Positions 21,194 through 60,859 of a stretch of DNA of 64,000 nucleotides are shown in pieces. The notes under the pieces were generated by a model. It worked only from the letters and a program-made list of their open reading frames with translations, had not been told where the DNA came from and made no database searches. Numbering within the stretch: position 1 is the first letter of the stretch; each line of letters begins with the position of its first letter. The DNA is from Dipylidium caninum (Eukaryota; Platyhelminthes; Cestoda; Cyclophyllidea; Dipylidiidae), in assembly GCA_017562135.1 (NCBI GenBank), contig QEYB01000182.1:60226-124225 (forward strand), read 5' to 3'. Made by a program: the position numbers and the translations under genes.

Positions 21194-23666
21194 TTTCCAC
21201 TGTAGTTCTACCAAAAAAGGCGGATGGCGGAAGGAGCATTAAAACAGGGGACATTATTGAGACGATTATTATATGAAAATGCACACAGGTTGACCTCTAG
21301 GATATTCGCAGTTTACCTCTTCCTATCTGCTACCTTCCGCCTATGTATGCGTAAGCTGGATTTAAGCAAGAGTTCTTACGCGTGGTATTTTAAACGGGGT
21401 TTTTAATCGGCAAAATTCCTTATATTAACGAGAGCCTAAGTCCTGCACGTCTATCAGCCTCTTAATGCTATTTTCTATGACCGCATTATGTACGTTTCTG
21501 TGCGTGTCTTCGAATATTTTTGTCATTATAATCAGCTACATTATCGCATAGACATTGAATAGCCTGATTATCGGCTGATATTTACACTCATTCGTGCTAC
21601 CTTTGTCCAAACTCTGCACCAGAGATGTCCACTTTGTCAAGCTCGTAAGTTATCGTGCAATTCAGATTGGTCATCATAGACTACCAGTTTTGCTTTGAAA
21701 ATCGTTACATCCATGAGGACGTCATTATAATCTATTAGGTCAAGGTGCCAAAACAGACGATCCAAATTATAATGCCCACCGTGTTTGACATAACGGACGA
21801 CGAATTCATTTTCTTATTATACACAAAACCAATAATTCACGAGTTAGGCGGCACTTTTTTGTATCCATGCTAGAACAGGTTAAATTGCCTACAATCAAAC
21901 TTTACGCAGTATTGAGCACTTTTGGTATATCTGACTGATCCTAATAGCAGAAAATTAGGCAGGTTTATCATGTGTGTTTATTACTTGTTTATACTGGTAT
22001 ATAAATTGTCTGTTGAGATCATATCCATCCTTTCAGAAATCGAGTCGATATCTAATGCAAATAGTTAGGCGTTACGATGAAAGTTGGGGTAGGTTGAAGT
22101 TGCTACTCTCTCCACCCATGTTCCTAAGAACCAATGTTCAGTCCTTTTTATTAAATTAAAAAAAAATTATTTCGTACACGTTTCTAAGATCCGACTTCGC
22201 CGACACCTGAAAATGCAGATAATGAGAAAATCACAAAGAAATCCTGTGTATACAATAACTCGTAAACGTTAAGAAAAAATAATTTTTCTTGTATCCGGTA
22301 GGGTAAGGTGAAAATCCACACGAAATGTGGAGGTTTGGACCCTAACGTATTGAAACAATACTTAAAGGTTTTCTAGCAGTGTGTTCGACGCCTAGCATCG
22401 GCATTCATTCAAAAACGACTCGGTATACACCATCATTGAATCTCTTCTACACGCGTCCAATTTGTACCACTGCACATTGCCATTACTTAACCAAAAATGT
22501 GTTGAGCACTACCAGATAGCGCGCTAACTTCACTACCCTGTTGTGTGAATAAAACATTTGGAAAATGATACTTCGATGGCAAAAATTAATCACAACGAGC
22601 ATTGAGTAAAATACGTAGTTCGCCATAGTGACATTAACGCGGAGTTGGCATCATACGAAAGGTAGAGGGGAAAGTAGCAAATGACATAGTAGTAAATTCT
22701 GTCAATGCTAGTGTAGTGAAACTTGACCTTATTTCACATGTTGCTGTTCCACCTTGTAGACTGCAAGAATGGTGATCGCGAATGCGATTGAAGTTTTTGT
22801 GTAATATTTGTTTGGAAGAACTAAGTGCGCATGATATTGCATTTATCGTGTGTGCAATCTCGTAGGAATTAAAGGCAACAAGAATCAAATGTTAACTTTG
22901 ACAATCCGTGTTTAGCTTGATCTGAACCAGTTTCTCCATTGGAGTAGGCTATAATACATTGTCAAAGATGTCTCGAAGATATTAACTAGACAAGAAATTT
23001 TTGGTTAAGCTTTAGGCGAACTGCAATTCAAGAATTGTCTCCGAGTAGATTTCATTGGTACAGTATTAAATATTGTAGGTTTTTAATGTATCATTGAGAG
23101 CGTGAAGGGTTTGCACGCTTAGAAAGGTACAGTAGATTTTACTGACTTCCCATTTGGCAAAATGATCTTAAATAAGGAGCCGAGATTTTCGGCTTTTTCG
23201 GTCTTACATCTGAGGGGTCAACAATGCGTTACCAATTATTCATTTAAGTTATTGGGTAATAGTAGGATTTGTTCAATTTAACTGGAGTTCATTAAAAAAC
23301 AGGTGACAAATTAATATAACTCCTGATCCTTCCAGCCCAAAAATTTATACAACGCCGTGTCCAAAGATGGATGTCGGTGGTCGCTCTCACCTAAAGTTTC
23401 GGGGTATTCATATTGAGTCCAAAAGGCATCTGGGGCCATTTAACACCTCCCGAATCTCATACGCAATGGTACTCTTTCATCGAAAATTATTAAGAGTGGT
23501 TAGTATTTCAAGCCGTGGAAGTCAGCCGGATTGTCAAAGATTCAAGTAGTAATACAAAAATTTACCTATAAATTTGCGAAAAACTTGATTTATAGAGCAC
23601 AAAATTAAACCTGTGTAACTAGACTACGAAACGTAGTTGTATTTGCCGTTGTTAAACTACAATACG
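21194..23666. other. divergent intergenic region between NELF-E and the CoA-transferase
   Basis: About 2.5 kb without a supported exon; AT-rich. It must carry the upstream regions of both divergent genes. A short hairpin (AGCCGA and TCGGCT) lies near 23177-23194. Small open frames here show no domain or splice support. Confidence 0.55.
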
Positions 23667-26600
23667 ATGGGTCATATGTCTTCTCCAACCTTGAGAGGTT
23701 TTTCAATGATGCTATTTGTTGCAAGGATATATAAAAGATCTTCAATTAGCGTTTACGTTAAACGACTTCTGTCCGCCTCGTTGCGACGTTCTATTGTCAT
23801 ACATGAACCATCCGCTCCGAAACCCGACCACTATCCAAAATGGTCTTCTTCACCGTCTGAAATATTTGCCGAATTGGAAGATGGTATGCTCTTCTAGAGC
23901 ATCATCCCATTTTCCTAGGACAAAATATATTTCTGCAGGGAGCTACTTCGACACCAACTGTCACTGAAGGCATGCTATTGTCCCATGTAGTGGAAAACGA
24001 TTTGAAAAATTTGAAACTCTTCCAATTTTATCCTCTTGGTCCCACTCCTTACACAGCTGAAGAATTTCGTGGAAGAATAAGAATGACAACTGCTTATGGA
24101 AGCAAGTTAACAAGCCTTCCTTACAGATTTAGGCCAGTACTGTCGAGACGCTATTAATGAGGGACTTGCTGATTATATTCCAATTGCTCTCTCTGATTTA
24201 CCGTTATTCTATCGGAATAAGCTCGTTCCTTTTAAATACGCTTTAATTATGGTATCACCACCTGACAAACACGGGTTTTGCACTCTTGGTTCAGCTGTTG
24301 GGAGTGCTCGATCGGCCATAAGAAGCGCTGAGAAGATAGTCGGTTTGTTGTAAAATTTAGCGTGATGATCGTTATTTCATATAATTTCACACAGCTCAAG
24401 TGAATCCTCAGGTCCCCATCACGTACGGCGACTCTGCCATTCATGTCAGCCAAATTGACTTCCTCGTTCAGGGCTCTGAATCCGTATTCGAGATCCCATC
24501 GCCAAGACCGACAACTATTGATCAAACCATAGCTTCAATTATTGCAAATGAATTAATCGAAGACGGTGCAACAATTCAATTGGGATTTGGTAGCATACCT
24601 CACGAAGTGACAGCGCATCTGCGCGACCACAAGGATTTGGGCGTTCATGCTGAAAACATATTTGATGGCATCGTCGATCTGATCAATCTAGGCGTCATTA
24701 CAAACAAGCACAAGCAGGTTCGTAAGGGCCGAATAGCAGCTAGCTACGCTGTTGGAACTAAACGCCTTTACGATTTCATTAATGAGAATCCACTTGTAGG
24801 TATGTCTTGGTGCCAGGATATTTCTTTAGTGTTGAAAAATGATTAGTTTTGCTATGTATAAATTATTTTACACTGTCTATTTCCAATCTCTACCTTAGTT
24901 CCAAACCGTCCTTTTATTATCGTCTTATTTGTTAATCGAAATTGAGATTGATTTATTCTTTGTGAGGGGCATTGAACCACAAATTTTTGCTATCCTTATT
25001 TGCCATTATTTGTTCAATGTTTACCTAAAATGTTTCAGATTACGCCGAAATCCAACATTAATTGCGAGGGTTTAACTAACATCGTTAATTTTAAATATGG
25101 TATTTGTATTACTAATAAAATTAGATTATTTTATAGAGCAGCCTCTGTTTTCATAGGTAACTACCTTAATTGACCAATTCACATCCTTTAGTTTATATGT
25201 TATTTTTAGTATGCGAATTTTTTGTTTTCAAGGGATCGTAACGTTTATGAATTCTGAATTCGTGTTTGGGCTAAATTCGGAATACGTTCCGAAGTAAACA
25301 CAAGACTATTGCCTATTCTCCTAAGTATATTGAGTTTTGTATCAAATTTCGGCTTAAAAATGTATAAACAGTGATTAAATGCTTATGCTCTACAAAATGG
25401 CATTATGCGGATTATTTGTGTGACGTTTTGCCCACGGGGCTTGAGTCATGCCGATGGCTGTTGCGTGCCCCACCCATGCTACCCAAGTGTCTTCGATGCG
25501 AACTGGATGTGTGCAGCCCTCCACCTTGACGCATGTTGTGCTCATGTCGACCATAAAAGCCTCTTCACTTGTTGAATTAATAACTTAATCAATCTCCGCT
25601 TTGCTTCAAAATGTTCGAACTGCAATAGTACTGTGTTGAGATTTTTCCCGTAAACCTGTTGGTCAGAGAAGTTGAGAGACTGCAGTATGCAGCAGTTATA
25701 AAAATAAACACTTACTATAGATAGAATGATCACTTAAGGTCTCAAGTGCGGTTGTAAATGGTAAAGATCCATGTCGGTTAGCCTTCAGATAAACTGCCTA
25801 TTAAAACAACTTTTGCCCATTGGAGGAATCCCCGCATTTCGGGCATGTGCATTACGTATATGTGGGTCTCACTAGCTCGGTGACTACCCCACTCCGACTC
25901 TCGGCGCTTGCTTTGAGTGGAGTGGTCACTTCTACGACAGGAAACTCTCTTGTTTTCACATAAAATTTTCTAGAGTTTCGCCCATCCTCGTAAGATATGC
26001 ATAGGTGATTTGTTTCTTCGTATTCATTCAATTAGAAGCTTGTTCCACTCTAGTTATTCCCTACGAAAGCACTTTAATCTTAATAGCGTAACTATATTGG
26101 GCAGATAAAACTAAGCTCTCGGTTTGGAAGGGACTTTTGCTCCCCCCCTCCCGACCCTCTGTTACTTGTATCGCTGGGATTCGTCTCAACGCTCGGCCTG
26201 TGCCAGCTGCCATGTCAGTACCGAGCACACACAGTTGGCAGTGTACCCAGGTGACAGATAGGCGATGTGGTTGAGCGGGTTGCCCTCTCCAACCCAGGGA
26301 CTGAAGACGGGGCTGGCGGTAGGTCACTGGTCTGGTTGCGCATTCTTCTCGTCGAGTCTCCCACGCCCCCATTTTCGTCTACTCGTCGTCGTAGATAGGT
26401 CAAAATGTCGCAAGATGCACTCGTTTGCAGATAGAGGAGTGGCCCCTTCCCTCCTCTCTTCTCTTCTCCCCTCTCCTCCCATCCCCTCTACCTCACACCA
26501 AACACCAACCCTATTCATGACCGGTATTTAGGATGAGTGATGGGCGTAGAGTGCCTTCAAGTAAATCATGGTGCCTCAGACTCTCCATTCCAAATTACAA

Positions 26601-29600
26601 ACGTGGATAGTTTGTGGAGTCAGAAAGGAATCCACCACTGGTTCCATTGACAACACTTATTGGTAGGCCTAAATAATGGAGATATTGCGTGTTCTTGACA
26701 AGTCAAGAGTTGTGTCCGTTGGTGGCTTTTGCATGATAACCTTTCTGATAATAATACTAATACTATGAACGCGGTGATCCAGTTTGGGTTGGGGTTAGGG
26801 TGACAACTGTCCTGTGTTGAAGCAGGTTCGTTTCTCGTGGGGAGTGTTGCCTGGGTCAGGGAGCCGAAGGCACGATTGGTCAGAGGCGACAAGTTTTTCT
26901 ATGCCATTACTTAACTGTTATAATATGGGAGGGTGGTTGAGTAGAGCCTTTTTTGTCGACGATTACTTTCACAAATGGTTGTTTATGCCTTCTGGGAAAA
27001 CTTTCGCCTCTGCTCTCGCAACCCGATCCCATTCGCTTCCCCGTCCACCCACATCTCTCATAACACCTCTTCTTACTCTTATTAGGCCTTTACGACATTG
27101 CGTGGACTAATTCTACTGAAAGAATTGCCAGAAATCCCAAGGTCTCGTCGGTCAACACCTGTCTAGAGATGGATCTCACGGGTCAAAGTGTCGGTGATAG
27201 TCCTGGCGGCCTGCTCTACACCGGTGGGTGTCCACCCCTTTAAGGCTACTTTATGAGATTACAACCAGTCAGCCACTGGCCATTAGCTGCGAAGACATGA
27301 AAGAAAGTAAAAAGCTCCTCCAATACTGACGAAATTCGTAAATATTATTCGAGTGTCTACTGATTAGTTTTCAGATCCCTTCACTTTCTCGCTTCTTCTG
27401 AGTGTCGATAGAATCCTGCTTCCCGCATAAGTAGCTTCTTAAGCGTCCCTTAAGGGGGGGCCCTTATGGGAATGCAAATGGTCTCGAAGTAGTATGAATT
27501 GCGGGGAGTTGTTTGCATTGAGGGTCATTTGGTGACAAACTATTTGATTCCATTGACGCCTTGCGACGACATTTTCTCCTTGCCTCTTTTTCGCCCGCAG
27601 TCTTTCTTAGACGAAAAAATGGTCCTCTCATCGTCTTTTATATTCTAGACCGACTTTGTGCGCTATTTAATTTGTTGACATTTTTTGTGTAAAAAATCAA
27701 ATAGTTTGTGATTTTATCTGACCGTAAGGATGTTGCCACTTTCGCGCGTCTAGACGTCATTTACCATCAGAGAGAGAGAGAGAGAGTGAGAGAGAGAGAT
27801 TTACGGCCAGATTTGTCTGATTCACACCTCCCATGCCAACCATGGCTTGAAGGCGAGACCTGATGAGATTTCTAGCGGTTCTGCAATATTTTCTCAACCA
27901 CCTCACTGACTTGTTCCTCGTTTCCAACCCAACCGACTCGTTTTCTACGCGATCCGGTTACACGCGTCGCTGGCTTGTTGTTGAGGCACCGGTCTGCACC
28001 TCCTTGGCGGACGCCAAGGCCCCATCTCCACCGTCCCCCTCGTCCTTTGCCTGGGTTGATCGAGCTTACGTTAAACCATCCCCGTCTCCCTACCACCGAC
28101 CAGTTTGAGTGCACTTAGCGTGGAATGTAAGAAAAAGTTATTTCAACTCGTCCGCTTTCTTTTATTCATCGGAGTTTGTCAAAAGTCGTCTCACCTTCGA
28201 AACATTTCTGATGCCTTCATGCCTGTGGGAGCTCAAAACTCTGTGCCAGGGCGCTCCGTATCACACTGTTGCGCGAATAGGAGTTGAAGAAGCGCCGGAT
28301 AGGGGAGTGAGTCGCGAAATCGTCTGCGCTACCACGGGCTGATTAGGGCCATTGCGCACATCGCGTGTGACTACTTCGGTCTTCTCCTCTCCTGCCATGT
28401 GAACACGGTGGCAGGGGTTAGTTTGCACGACACCGTCGCCTGGAGGAGGGACCGAGGAGGCTCCTTCCCACCCTCACCACGGCGTGAGGCCGCCGCATCA
28501 TTTGGCGAGGTGAATTAATTGGCACACGACTTGAAGTCTGCGCTCGATTAGTCGGCGCACATGTTGAGGGCAGGCTTGGCTTGTTTGCACTTGATCTTAC
28601 CATCCTCCAGTCTGGCGCCTTTACCGAACTCACCTCTCTGTTCACCGGCTTCTCTTTCATTTCTCAGAAAATGATATAGTTTAATTAAGGAAAAAAGGGG
28701 ACTTTGTCGTCTTCACGTAGCCGAGCATGACTCCTCTTCTTCGCCGGCTGCCCACCATTTATGTTGGATTACTGTGGCGCGATGCCCTTCTCAAATCTCA
28801 ATGTGGAAGTTCACTTGCGAGAGGGATGAAAGGAAGGCAAGACTGAAGATAAATAGCCGCAGGCGATGCGGAACTCACCTTTCGCTCCATTATCTCCTTT
28901 TCTCTCACTGGTTTTTCGGTTTCATCCACGTTAGTCTCTGTGGATGTAGTGAATGAGTTGGCCCAGTCGCTTCTTTGCTACGCCCCGGCCAGAATGGCAG
29001 AAGTCTAAGCTCAAAATGTTGTCTAAATGCCAGATGGAATTTTAGCTCTCGCGAATGGAGAGATTGCTTCAGTGTGGCTCTAACCGGTTCGATTGACGAA
29101 CTTTTACTTTAAGTTGCTCAGACTTTCTTCTTTGGTGCAAGAAGAAGAAGGGGAAGTCGAGTCGCATCTGCCGCTGCATTCGCAAGGAAAGATTCGTCGG
29201 CGGATGTGATGTGGGGCAGCATTGCCTTGAAGTTTTTCGAGAAGAATGCAGGTTTTATGTGATCTGTTTATTTGCGTGCTTTTTCTCTTCCCCGGTGCCA
29301 CATAAACGCGGCGGTCAAACATGTATACCGCGTCTCCACGCTATAAATAGGTTCTCTGCCAAATATAGACATTCCAAGCCACGAAAACTCCTATACCATA
29401 AAATCCACTTTTATGTCTTCACCCCACTCACCCGACCTTCGGCGCAACTTATTTGTTTTCCCTCTAATCTCACTCAGTCCGTGAAGCTCAACCCCGGCAG
29501 AGATGTTGGTCCCCCCTCCTCACCCGCCCTAATTTAACACATCTTGGCGCCTCTGGTAGCTGGGTGGGTCGACCCTGCTCCGGCTTGGCGTTTGGGCTGG

Positions 29601-32600
29601 TGTGTAAGGCGATAAGGCTGAGATTGGGCCGGTGGGTAGTGGAGCCTCATCAGACAGAGCCTTCTGACAAAATCATGGCATCACTTTGTCCTGCCTGCTT
29701 GACATATTGGGTTGAAGACCATAAGGCGAGTGTTGCATGTAAACTGAAAACAAATAGGGCAATTTTTCACATTATTCATTTAATTTATTGGGAATAATTT
29801 ATATTTGCATCTACGACTTTCTGCCAAGGCAAGTCATATATGTTTTAGAGTTAATAAATAACTTCAAGTCTTTTGTAAATAGCATTTTAAGTACTGCATT
29901 TTTTCTCCTAAAAATAAATTGTAGTTACGAAAACGTAGTAGTCGGTGGGAGAAAGGTCGGATGAGTGTGTGGAAGATGCTGTAGAACTTTATACTGAATA
30001 GAGGAGTTGTCAACAGTAGTGGGAGCTTCACGTAGCTGTCGTGCGTTGTCATCACATGTAACCATGATACGCCGTGACGATTAAGCAATGCTGGTTGTTC
30101 TCTTTGTTCTTGCCTCCTAACTTCGCCGCTGTTGTCTCTTCGGCCCGGCTGTAGGGAAAAAAGGGAATAATGGGAAGTCGCTCCTCGGGCACTTCACATT
30201 ATGGTGGCCATAATTCTTTTCCTGACGAAATTCCGGCACAGGAGCATGTCGTGGGGCTGTGTTCTTATCCCCCCATTTGCCTGATCCTTTTCCATTGTCA
30301 AACAAATCCACGTCTGGTGCTCAAACGGCGACAATTGTGCGTTGCGAGGGCGGCAAGGAAGACACGCATCTGCTCTGGACGCGGTCGCTCGGTCGTCTGC
30401 ACTTGCCGCAGTTCGTGAGGCCAGGGCGCATGAGTCCACCTCCTCCGCCTTTTCCCCATTGTACGAAGACGTTTTTGCACAGCTCTGTCGTGTGGATGGC
30501 CACTTCATACTTGCTTTAGAGCCAACTGCACAATTAGTCGTGGCTGTGTGTGTGTGTGTGTGTAGATCGGATTCCGCAGTCGTCGTCCTTAATGCCTCCT
30601 CGCTGTCAACATGGGCCGGTGGTCTTCCTCGAGGCTCGTTGGTGGCACCGAAATTGCCAGAGGCAAATTTCTGGAGGCAACATCGACCACTTTTGTTCAC
30701 TAATGGGCGTATTTTTGAATGCCTCATTAATGAGTCGCGAAGCTTGTTGGGTTGCAAGATGATTCCATTTGAACCGGTGTGCGAAAAGTAGATGTCAATT
30801 ACATTTAGTTTCCATCTGGTCTCGGAGAAAATCAAAACAGAAATAGTACGCAAAACGATAAGTTTTAATAAATGAGTGAGATGAATACCCTTATGACTTA
30901 TAAATAAGAACATCGAGCGCACGTCACAATGTATTTGCCTCAGTCGCCGCTGAACACAGACCAAACAATAACGCCCGGTTTATCATTTCAAACGTAATAA
31001 AGTCGCAAGTGCTGACGCCTACGAACTAGTCGTTTTGCGCCGCTGCTATCATTCACTGTTTACAATGAACCGACAGTCTCGTCCCCACCCTCCGAGTGCA
31101 TTCTCTCTTCTCTACCCCTTTCATTCGTGGACTAAGGCGTGGGCGGCCAACTGGACTTCACCCGAGGCGCCAGTCTCTCCTCCGATGGCAAGGGTCGTCC
31201 CATCATCACCATGTCCTCGCTGACCTCAACCGGCGCCTCCGCCATTGTCCCCACCCTGACTCGGGGCAGCACGGTGGTGGCTACTCGGGCTCATGTGCAC
31301 TACGTTGTGACGGAGTACGGCATCGCCTACCTCTTCGGCAAGACTCTTCGCCAACGCGCTCATGCCCTCATCCGGATTGCTCACCCAAAATTCAGGTCGG
31401 TGGCTCCACTCACCTCCTCAACGCCCCGGCTGCTCGTCTGCCCAAACCCCTCCGCGCCCCCTTATCCGCAACTCACCCGACCAGTATGGGGGGCAATGCT
31501 GTCTTGTTTCGCTCAATCGCAGCCCATTCGACGGCTAATGACCAACTATGGCAACCGCTCACCTGCCTCTGGCCGGATATCGGGCCAGTGCATTGGCTTT
31601 GTCATCGCTGTCATCACAGATGAGGCGTCTCGGGCCATCCAACTCTCGCCTGCCATGTTCCCACACAGCTTGGGCTGCCTGCGGAGCCCACATCGGTTCC
31701 AACAGTCTTTAGTGGTGAAGAGCCTCTCAGTGACCGCCTTGTGTGGCCTCTCGTCAGCGGGGAATGCATCCCTCCTCGAGGCTTGCTACTGTGCCGTCCA
31801 GTGTGTGTGTGCGTGTGCTATTCGTTTGGGACCATCCGCCCAGAAACTGCAGTTAATTATGATAATGGTCCTCAAGTCCGAGTGTCAGCCATTGTCAATA
31901 TCGCCTGACGCCTTAAACACTGTTGATCCACCCACCAATGTGCCTGAAATGCACCGTTTACAGATGTGCTGTAGCGTTTGTTTTTTCACATCTCCTCATG
32001 ACTGACACACAGCACGACGGCTAACTGTTGTTCACGTGCTGGATTCTCTCAACAGCAACGGTTAGGCTAATCCAAGTCGGGTAATTGCGACCAAGACGAG
32101 TCTTGTCAGAAAGCAGGTCTTCGTGCCAGAACGTGCGCAATTGCCAACCGATGGGTTGGCTCGTGTGTCGCGTACGGATGTCATCTGTTCTTCTCCTAGA
32201 GCTTTGCCGTAAGCATCCTTCCCTCTGCAGTCATCATCCCACCAAGTGGTCTTTCTTGGATGCCGAAGGGCTTGTGGCTAGGTATTCCTATGGCTATTTG
32301 ACTCTTAACTTTTCACCACATTTATGTGCTCAGAAGTCAAGTTGTAAAAGCATTGCACTCAACAAACAGGGTGATGGTCGATGTGCACCTTTCATTCTCA
32401 TTCACTGAGCCACTCCTACTTTGTTCCTGTGACAACGTCTATTCTCACTTAACGCTAACCGGGACAACAAATTTACTTTTGTTACTGACATGTTTTATTA
32501 AATAAGGCTTCTGTCTTACTTTTTAAGGAGACAGACAGTTGAACGTCTTTAGCCCCGCACAAAGCGTCGGCGTTCGACTGTAATGTGCTAATGAGTCCAC

Positions 32601-32740
32601 TTCAGATGTTTGCCCTCCTCTCTGCTCTCCGTCGCCGTCGACGTACTTTGTTCTTCCATATTTTACTTATTTTATTTCCCTTCAGAGAGTCACTCGAAAA
32701 AGCGGCTTTTGAGCGCTTGAAGACGATGCCGGCCCCATGA
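23667..32740 (+). CDS. mitochondrial acetyl-CoA hydrolase / acetate CoA-transferase family enzyme
   Basis: Seven exons: 23667-23883, 23919-24101, 24127-24342, 24395-24799, 27086-27223, 31137-31395, 32686-32740 (490 aa, normal for the family). Introns: 35, 25 (GC-AG, see findings), 52, 2286, 3913 and 1290 bp. The N-terminus is basic and hydroxylated (VYVKRLLSASLRRS), like a mitochondrial presequence, then KPDHYPKWSS. Motifs: FLQGATSTPT, VSPPDKHGFCTLG, LGFGSIP, the catalytic Glu292 in HAENIFDG (it forms the enzyme-CoA thioester in this family), GVGGQLDF, TRAHVHYVVTEYGIAYLFGK and the closing LEKAAFERLK. Such enzymes move CoA between acetyl-CoA and succinate or another acid. In flatworms acetate is a major end product of anaerobic mitochondria, so an acetate:succinate CoA-transferase role is plausible but inferred. 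Start: ATGs at 23676, 23706 and 23709 are alternatives. Confidence 0.9.
24800..27085 (+). other. intron 4 of the CoA-transferase gene
   Basis: 2286 bp, donor GTATGT, acceptor TTATTAG. No nested gene is supported; open frames at 26061-26531 on both strands are GC-rich shadows without domains. Confidence 0.8.
27769..27799. repeat. (AG)n microsatellite with one interruption
   Basis: A 31-base AG run broken once by T, inside intron 5 of the CoA-transferase gene. Confidence 0.9.
30545..30563. repeat. (TG)n microsatellite
   Basis: A perfect 19-base TG run in intron 5 of the CoA-transferase gene. Confidence 0.9.
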
Positions 32741-32898
32741 GCGGAGCGAGTGGACTCTGATCTCGCTGTTGTATTTCTCTTCTCAGAAGGGAAACCTCGT
32801 ATTAGTTGTGTTTCTGCAGTTTGGATAAAATATTCATCCCACCAAAATTTTCTTGATGCAACATTGCTATACTTCCCGGTCCGAACGGTGATAGACCT

Positions 32899-33444
32899 TT
32901 AGTTTACTCGGGGCGAAATATCCCACTCAAGGCCGATCTGATCCCTCGGTGGTCTATTTTGACAGAACTGGGAGAAGTTCTCATCCTCGCGGAGAAGACC
33001 AAAGTATTGCCGTCTTCTTAAACCACTCTCCATATCGACAGTGAAGTAGGGATTACGTGTTGGTAGGCATCTCCATAGCCGGGGCGTCTCCCCGCTGCAG
33101 TCTGCCCTTTCCGTACTACGTAGGAGATTTATATGCAAATGAAAAATCCCCATTCATCATTCCCACAAAAAAATGAGGTAAGACAACATGCGCATTGTCA
33201 TCCAGAATTCCAGCCTTAAGGCGACCAGTGGTTAAACTTGAGAAATGAATTTAGAAGACGACATATTTCCAATGGTTGCCTCACATTGAATTGCGATGAA
33301 TACCAGTCATAGAACCAGAACGCTTACCAAATACCACGATAAGAAGCATATGCCCATCAGTTTTGAAATGAATTTGTATACGGTCAGGATAAAGACCACG
33401 CCACACCTAAGACAGACGAGAACCATGTCTGATTGGGCGTCCAT
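32899..33444 (-). CDS. possible small membrane-protein gene, unrecognised
   Basis: A first exon 33444-33328 (39 codons) opens with ATG ten bases after an acceptor (GTCGGTAG) and closes on donor GTAAGC. It encodes a short acidic start then hydrophobic stretches (CGVVFILTVYKFISKL, GICFLSWYL), so probably one or two membrane segments. A second open segment ends with TAA at 32899. It is charged and protein-like (YFTVDMESGLRRRQYFGLL, REDENFSQFCQNRPPRDQIG, LEWDISPRVN) and is preceded by an acceptor near 33098. The two do not join directly in phase; a tiny exon between them would be needed (for example 17 nt near 33262). I do not recognise the protein. It lies same-strand, 260 bp after the RUVBL2 poly(A) signal. 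Confidence 0.35.
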
Positions 33445-33704
33445 TTTCATTCATCTACCGACAGGTCGTCAAAAGATAAGTAGGCGGGGCTGAATTACAC
33501 CAAATTCACAACCTGTCTCGCCTTCAGACACGTTGATTTTTTACTAACTTGACGAAAAAACCAAGTGCCTACATATTCCACAGTAGAAGTACGATAATAG
33601 GTGCGGTGATTGATCAAAACAGCTAACGGCGGAACGAGGGAATTCCCCAGTGCCAAAATCTGTCATAAAAATCCAAACGCACTTTTATAAATGTTGTACA
33701 TTGG

Positions 33705-33710
33705 TTTATT
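33705..33710 (-). terminator. AATAAA polyadenylation signal of RUVBL2
   Basis: AATAAA on the minus strand, 60 nt after the RUVBL2 stop codon at 33771. Confidence 0.7.
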
Positions 33711-33770
33711 GGTGGACTATGATAAACCAAACAGTGATAAAATTCATGTCGAACAAAATGCAGTGTAGGT

Positions 33771-60859
<27,089 letters not shown>

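Larger units (their letters stand above)
27224..31136 (+). other. intron 5 of the CoA-transferase gene
   Basis: 3913 bp, donor GTGGGT, acceptor ACTAAG. It is noticeably less AT-rich than other introns, which is why many open frames appear on both strands. None carries a domain or a consistent exon structure. It contains the GA and TG microsatellites listed separately. Confidence 0.75.

Noticed and set aside
24102..24122. A 21-nt GT-AG reading of the short CoA-transferase intron (start at GTTAAC)
   Set aside because: It leaves the two flanking frames out of phase; only the GC donor one codon earlier or the GT at 24069 restores frame.
26061..30964. Many overlapping open frames on both strands within the CoA-transferase introns
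   Set aside because: No domain, no consistent phase, and flanking exons 24395-24799, 27086-27223 and 31137-31395 join correctly without them.
31396..32408. Continuation of the CoA-transferase frame past 31395
   Set aside because: The donor at 31396 and last exon at 32686 restore the family's C-terminus (RESLEKAAFERLK); the read-through peptide is unrelated.
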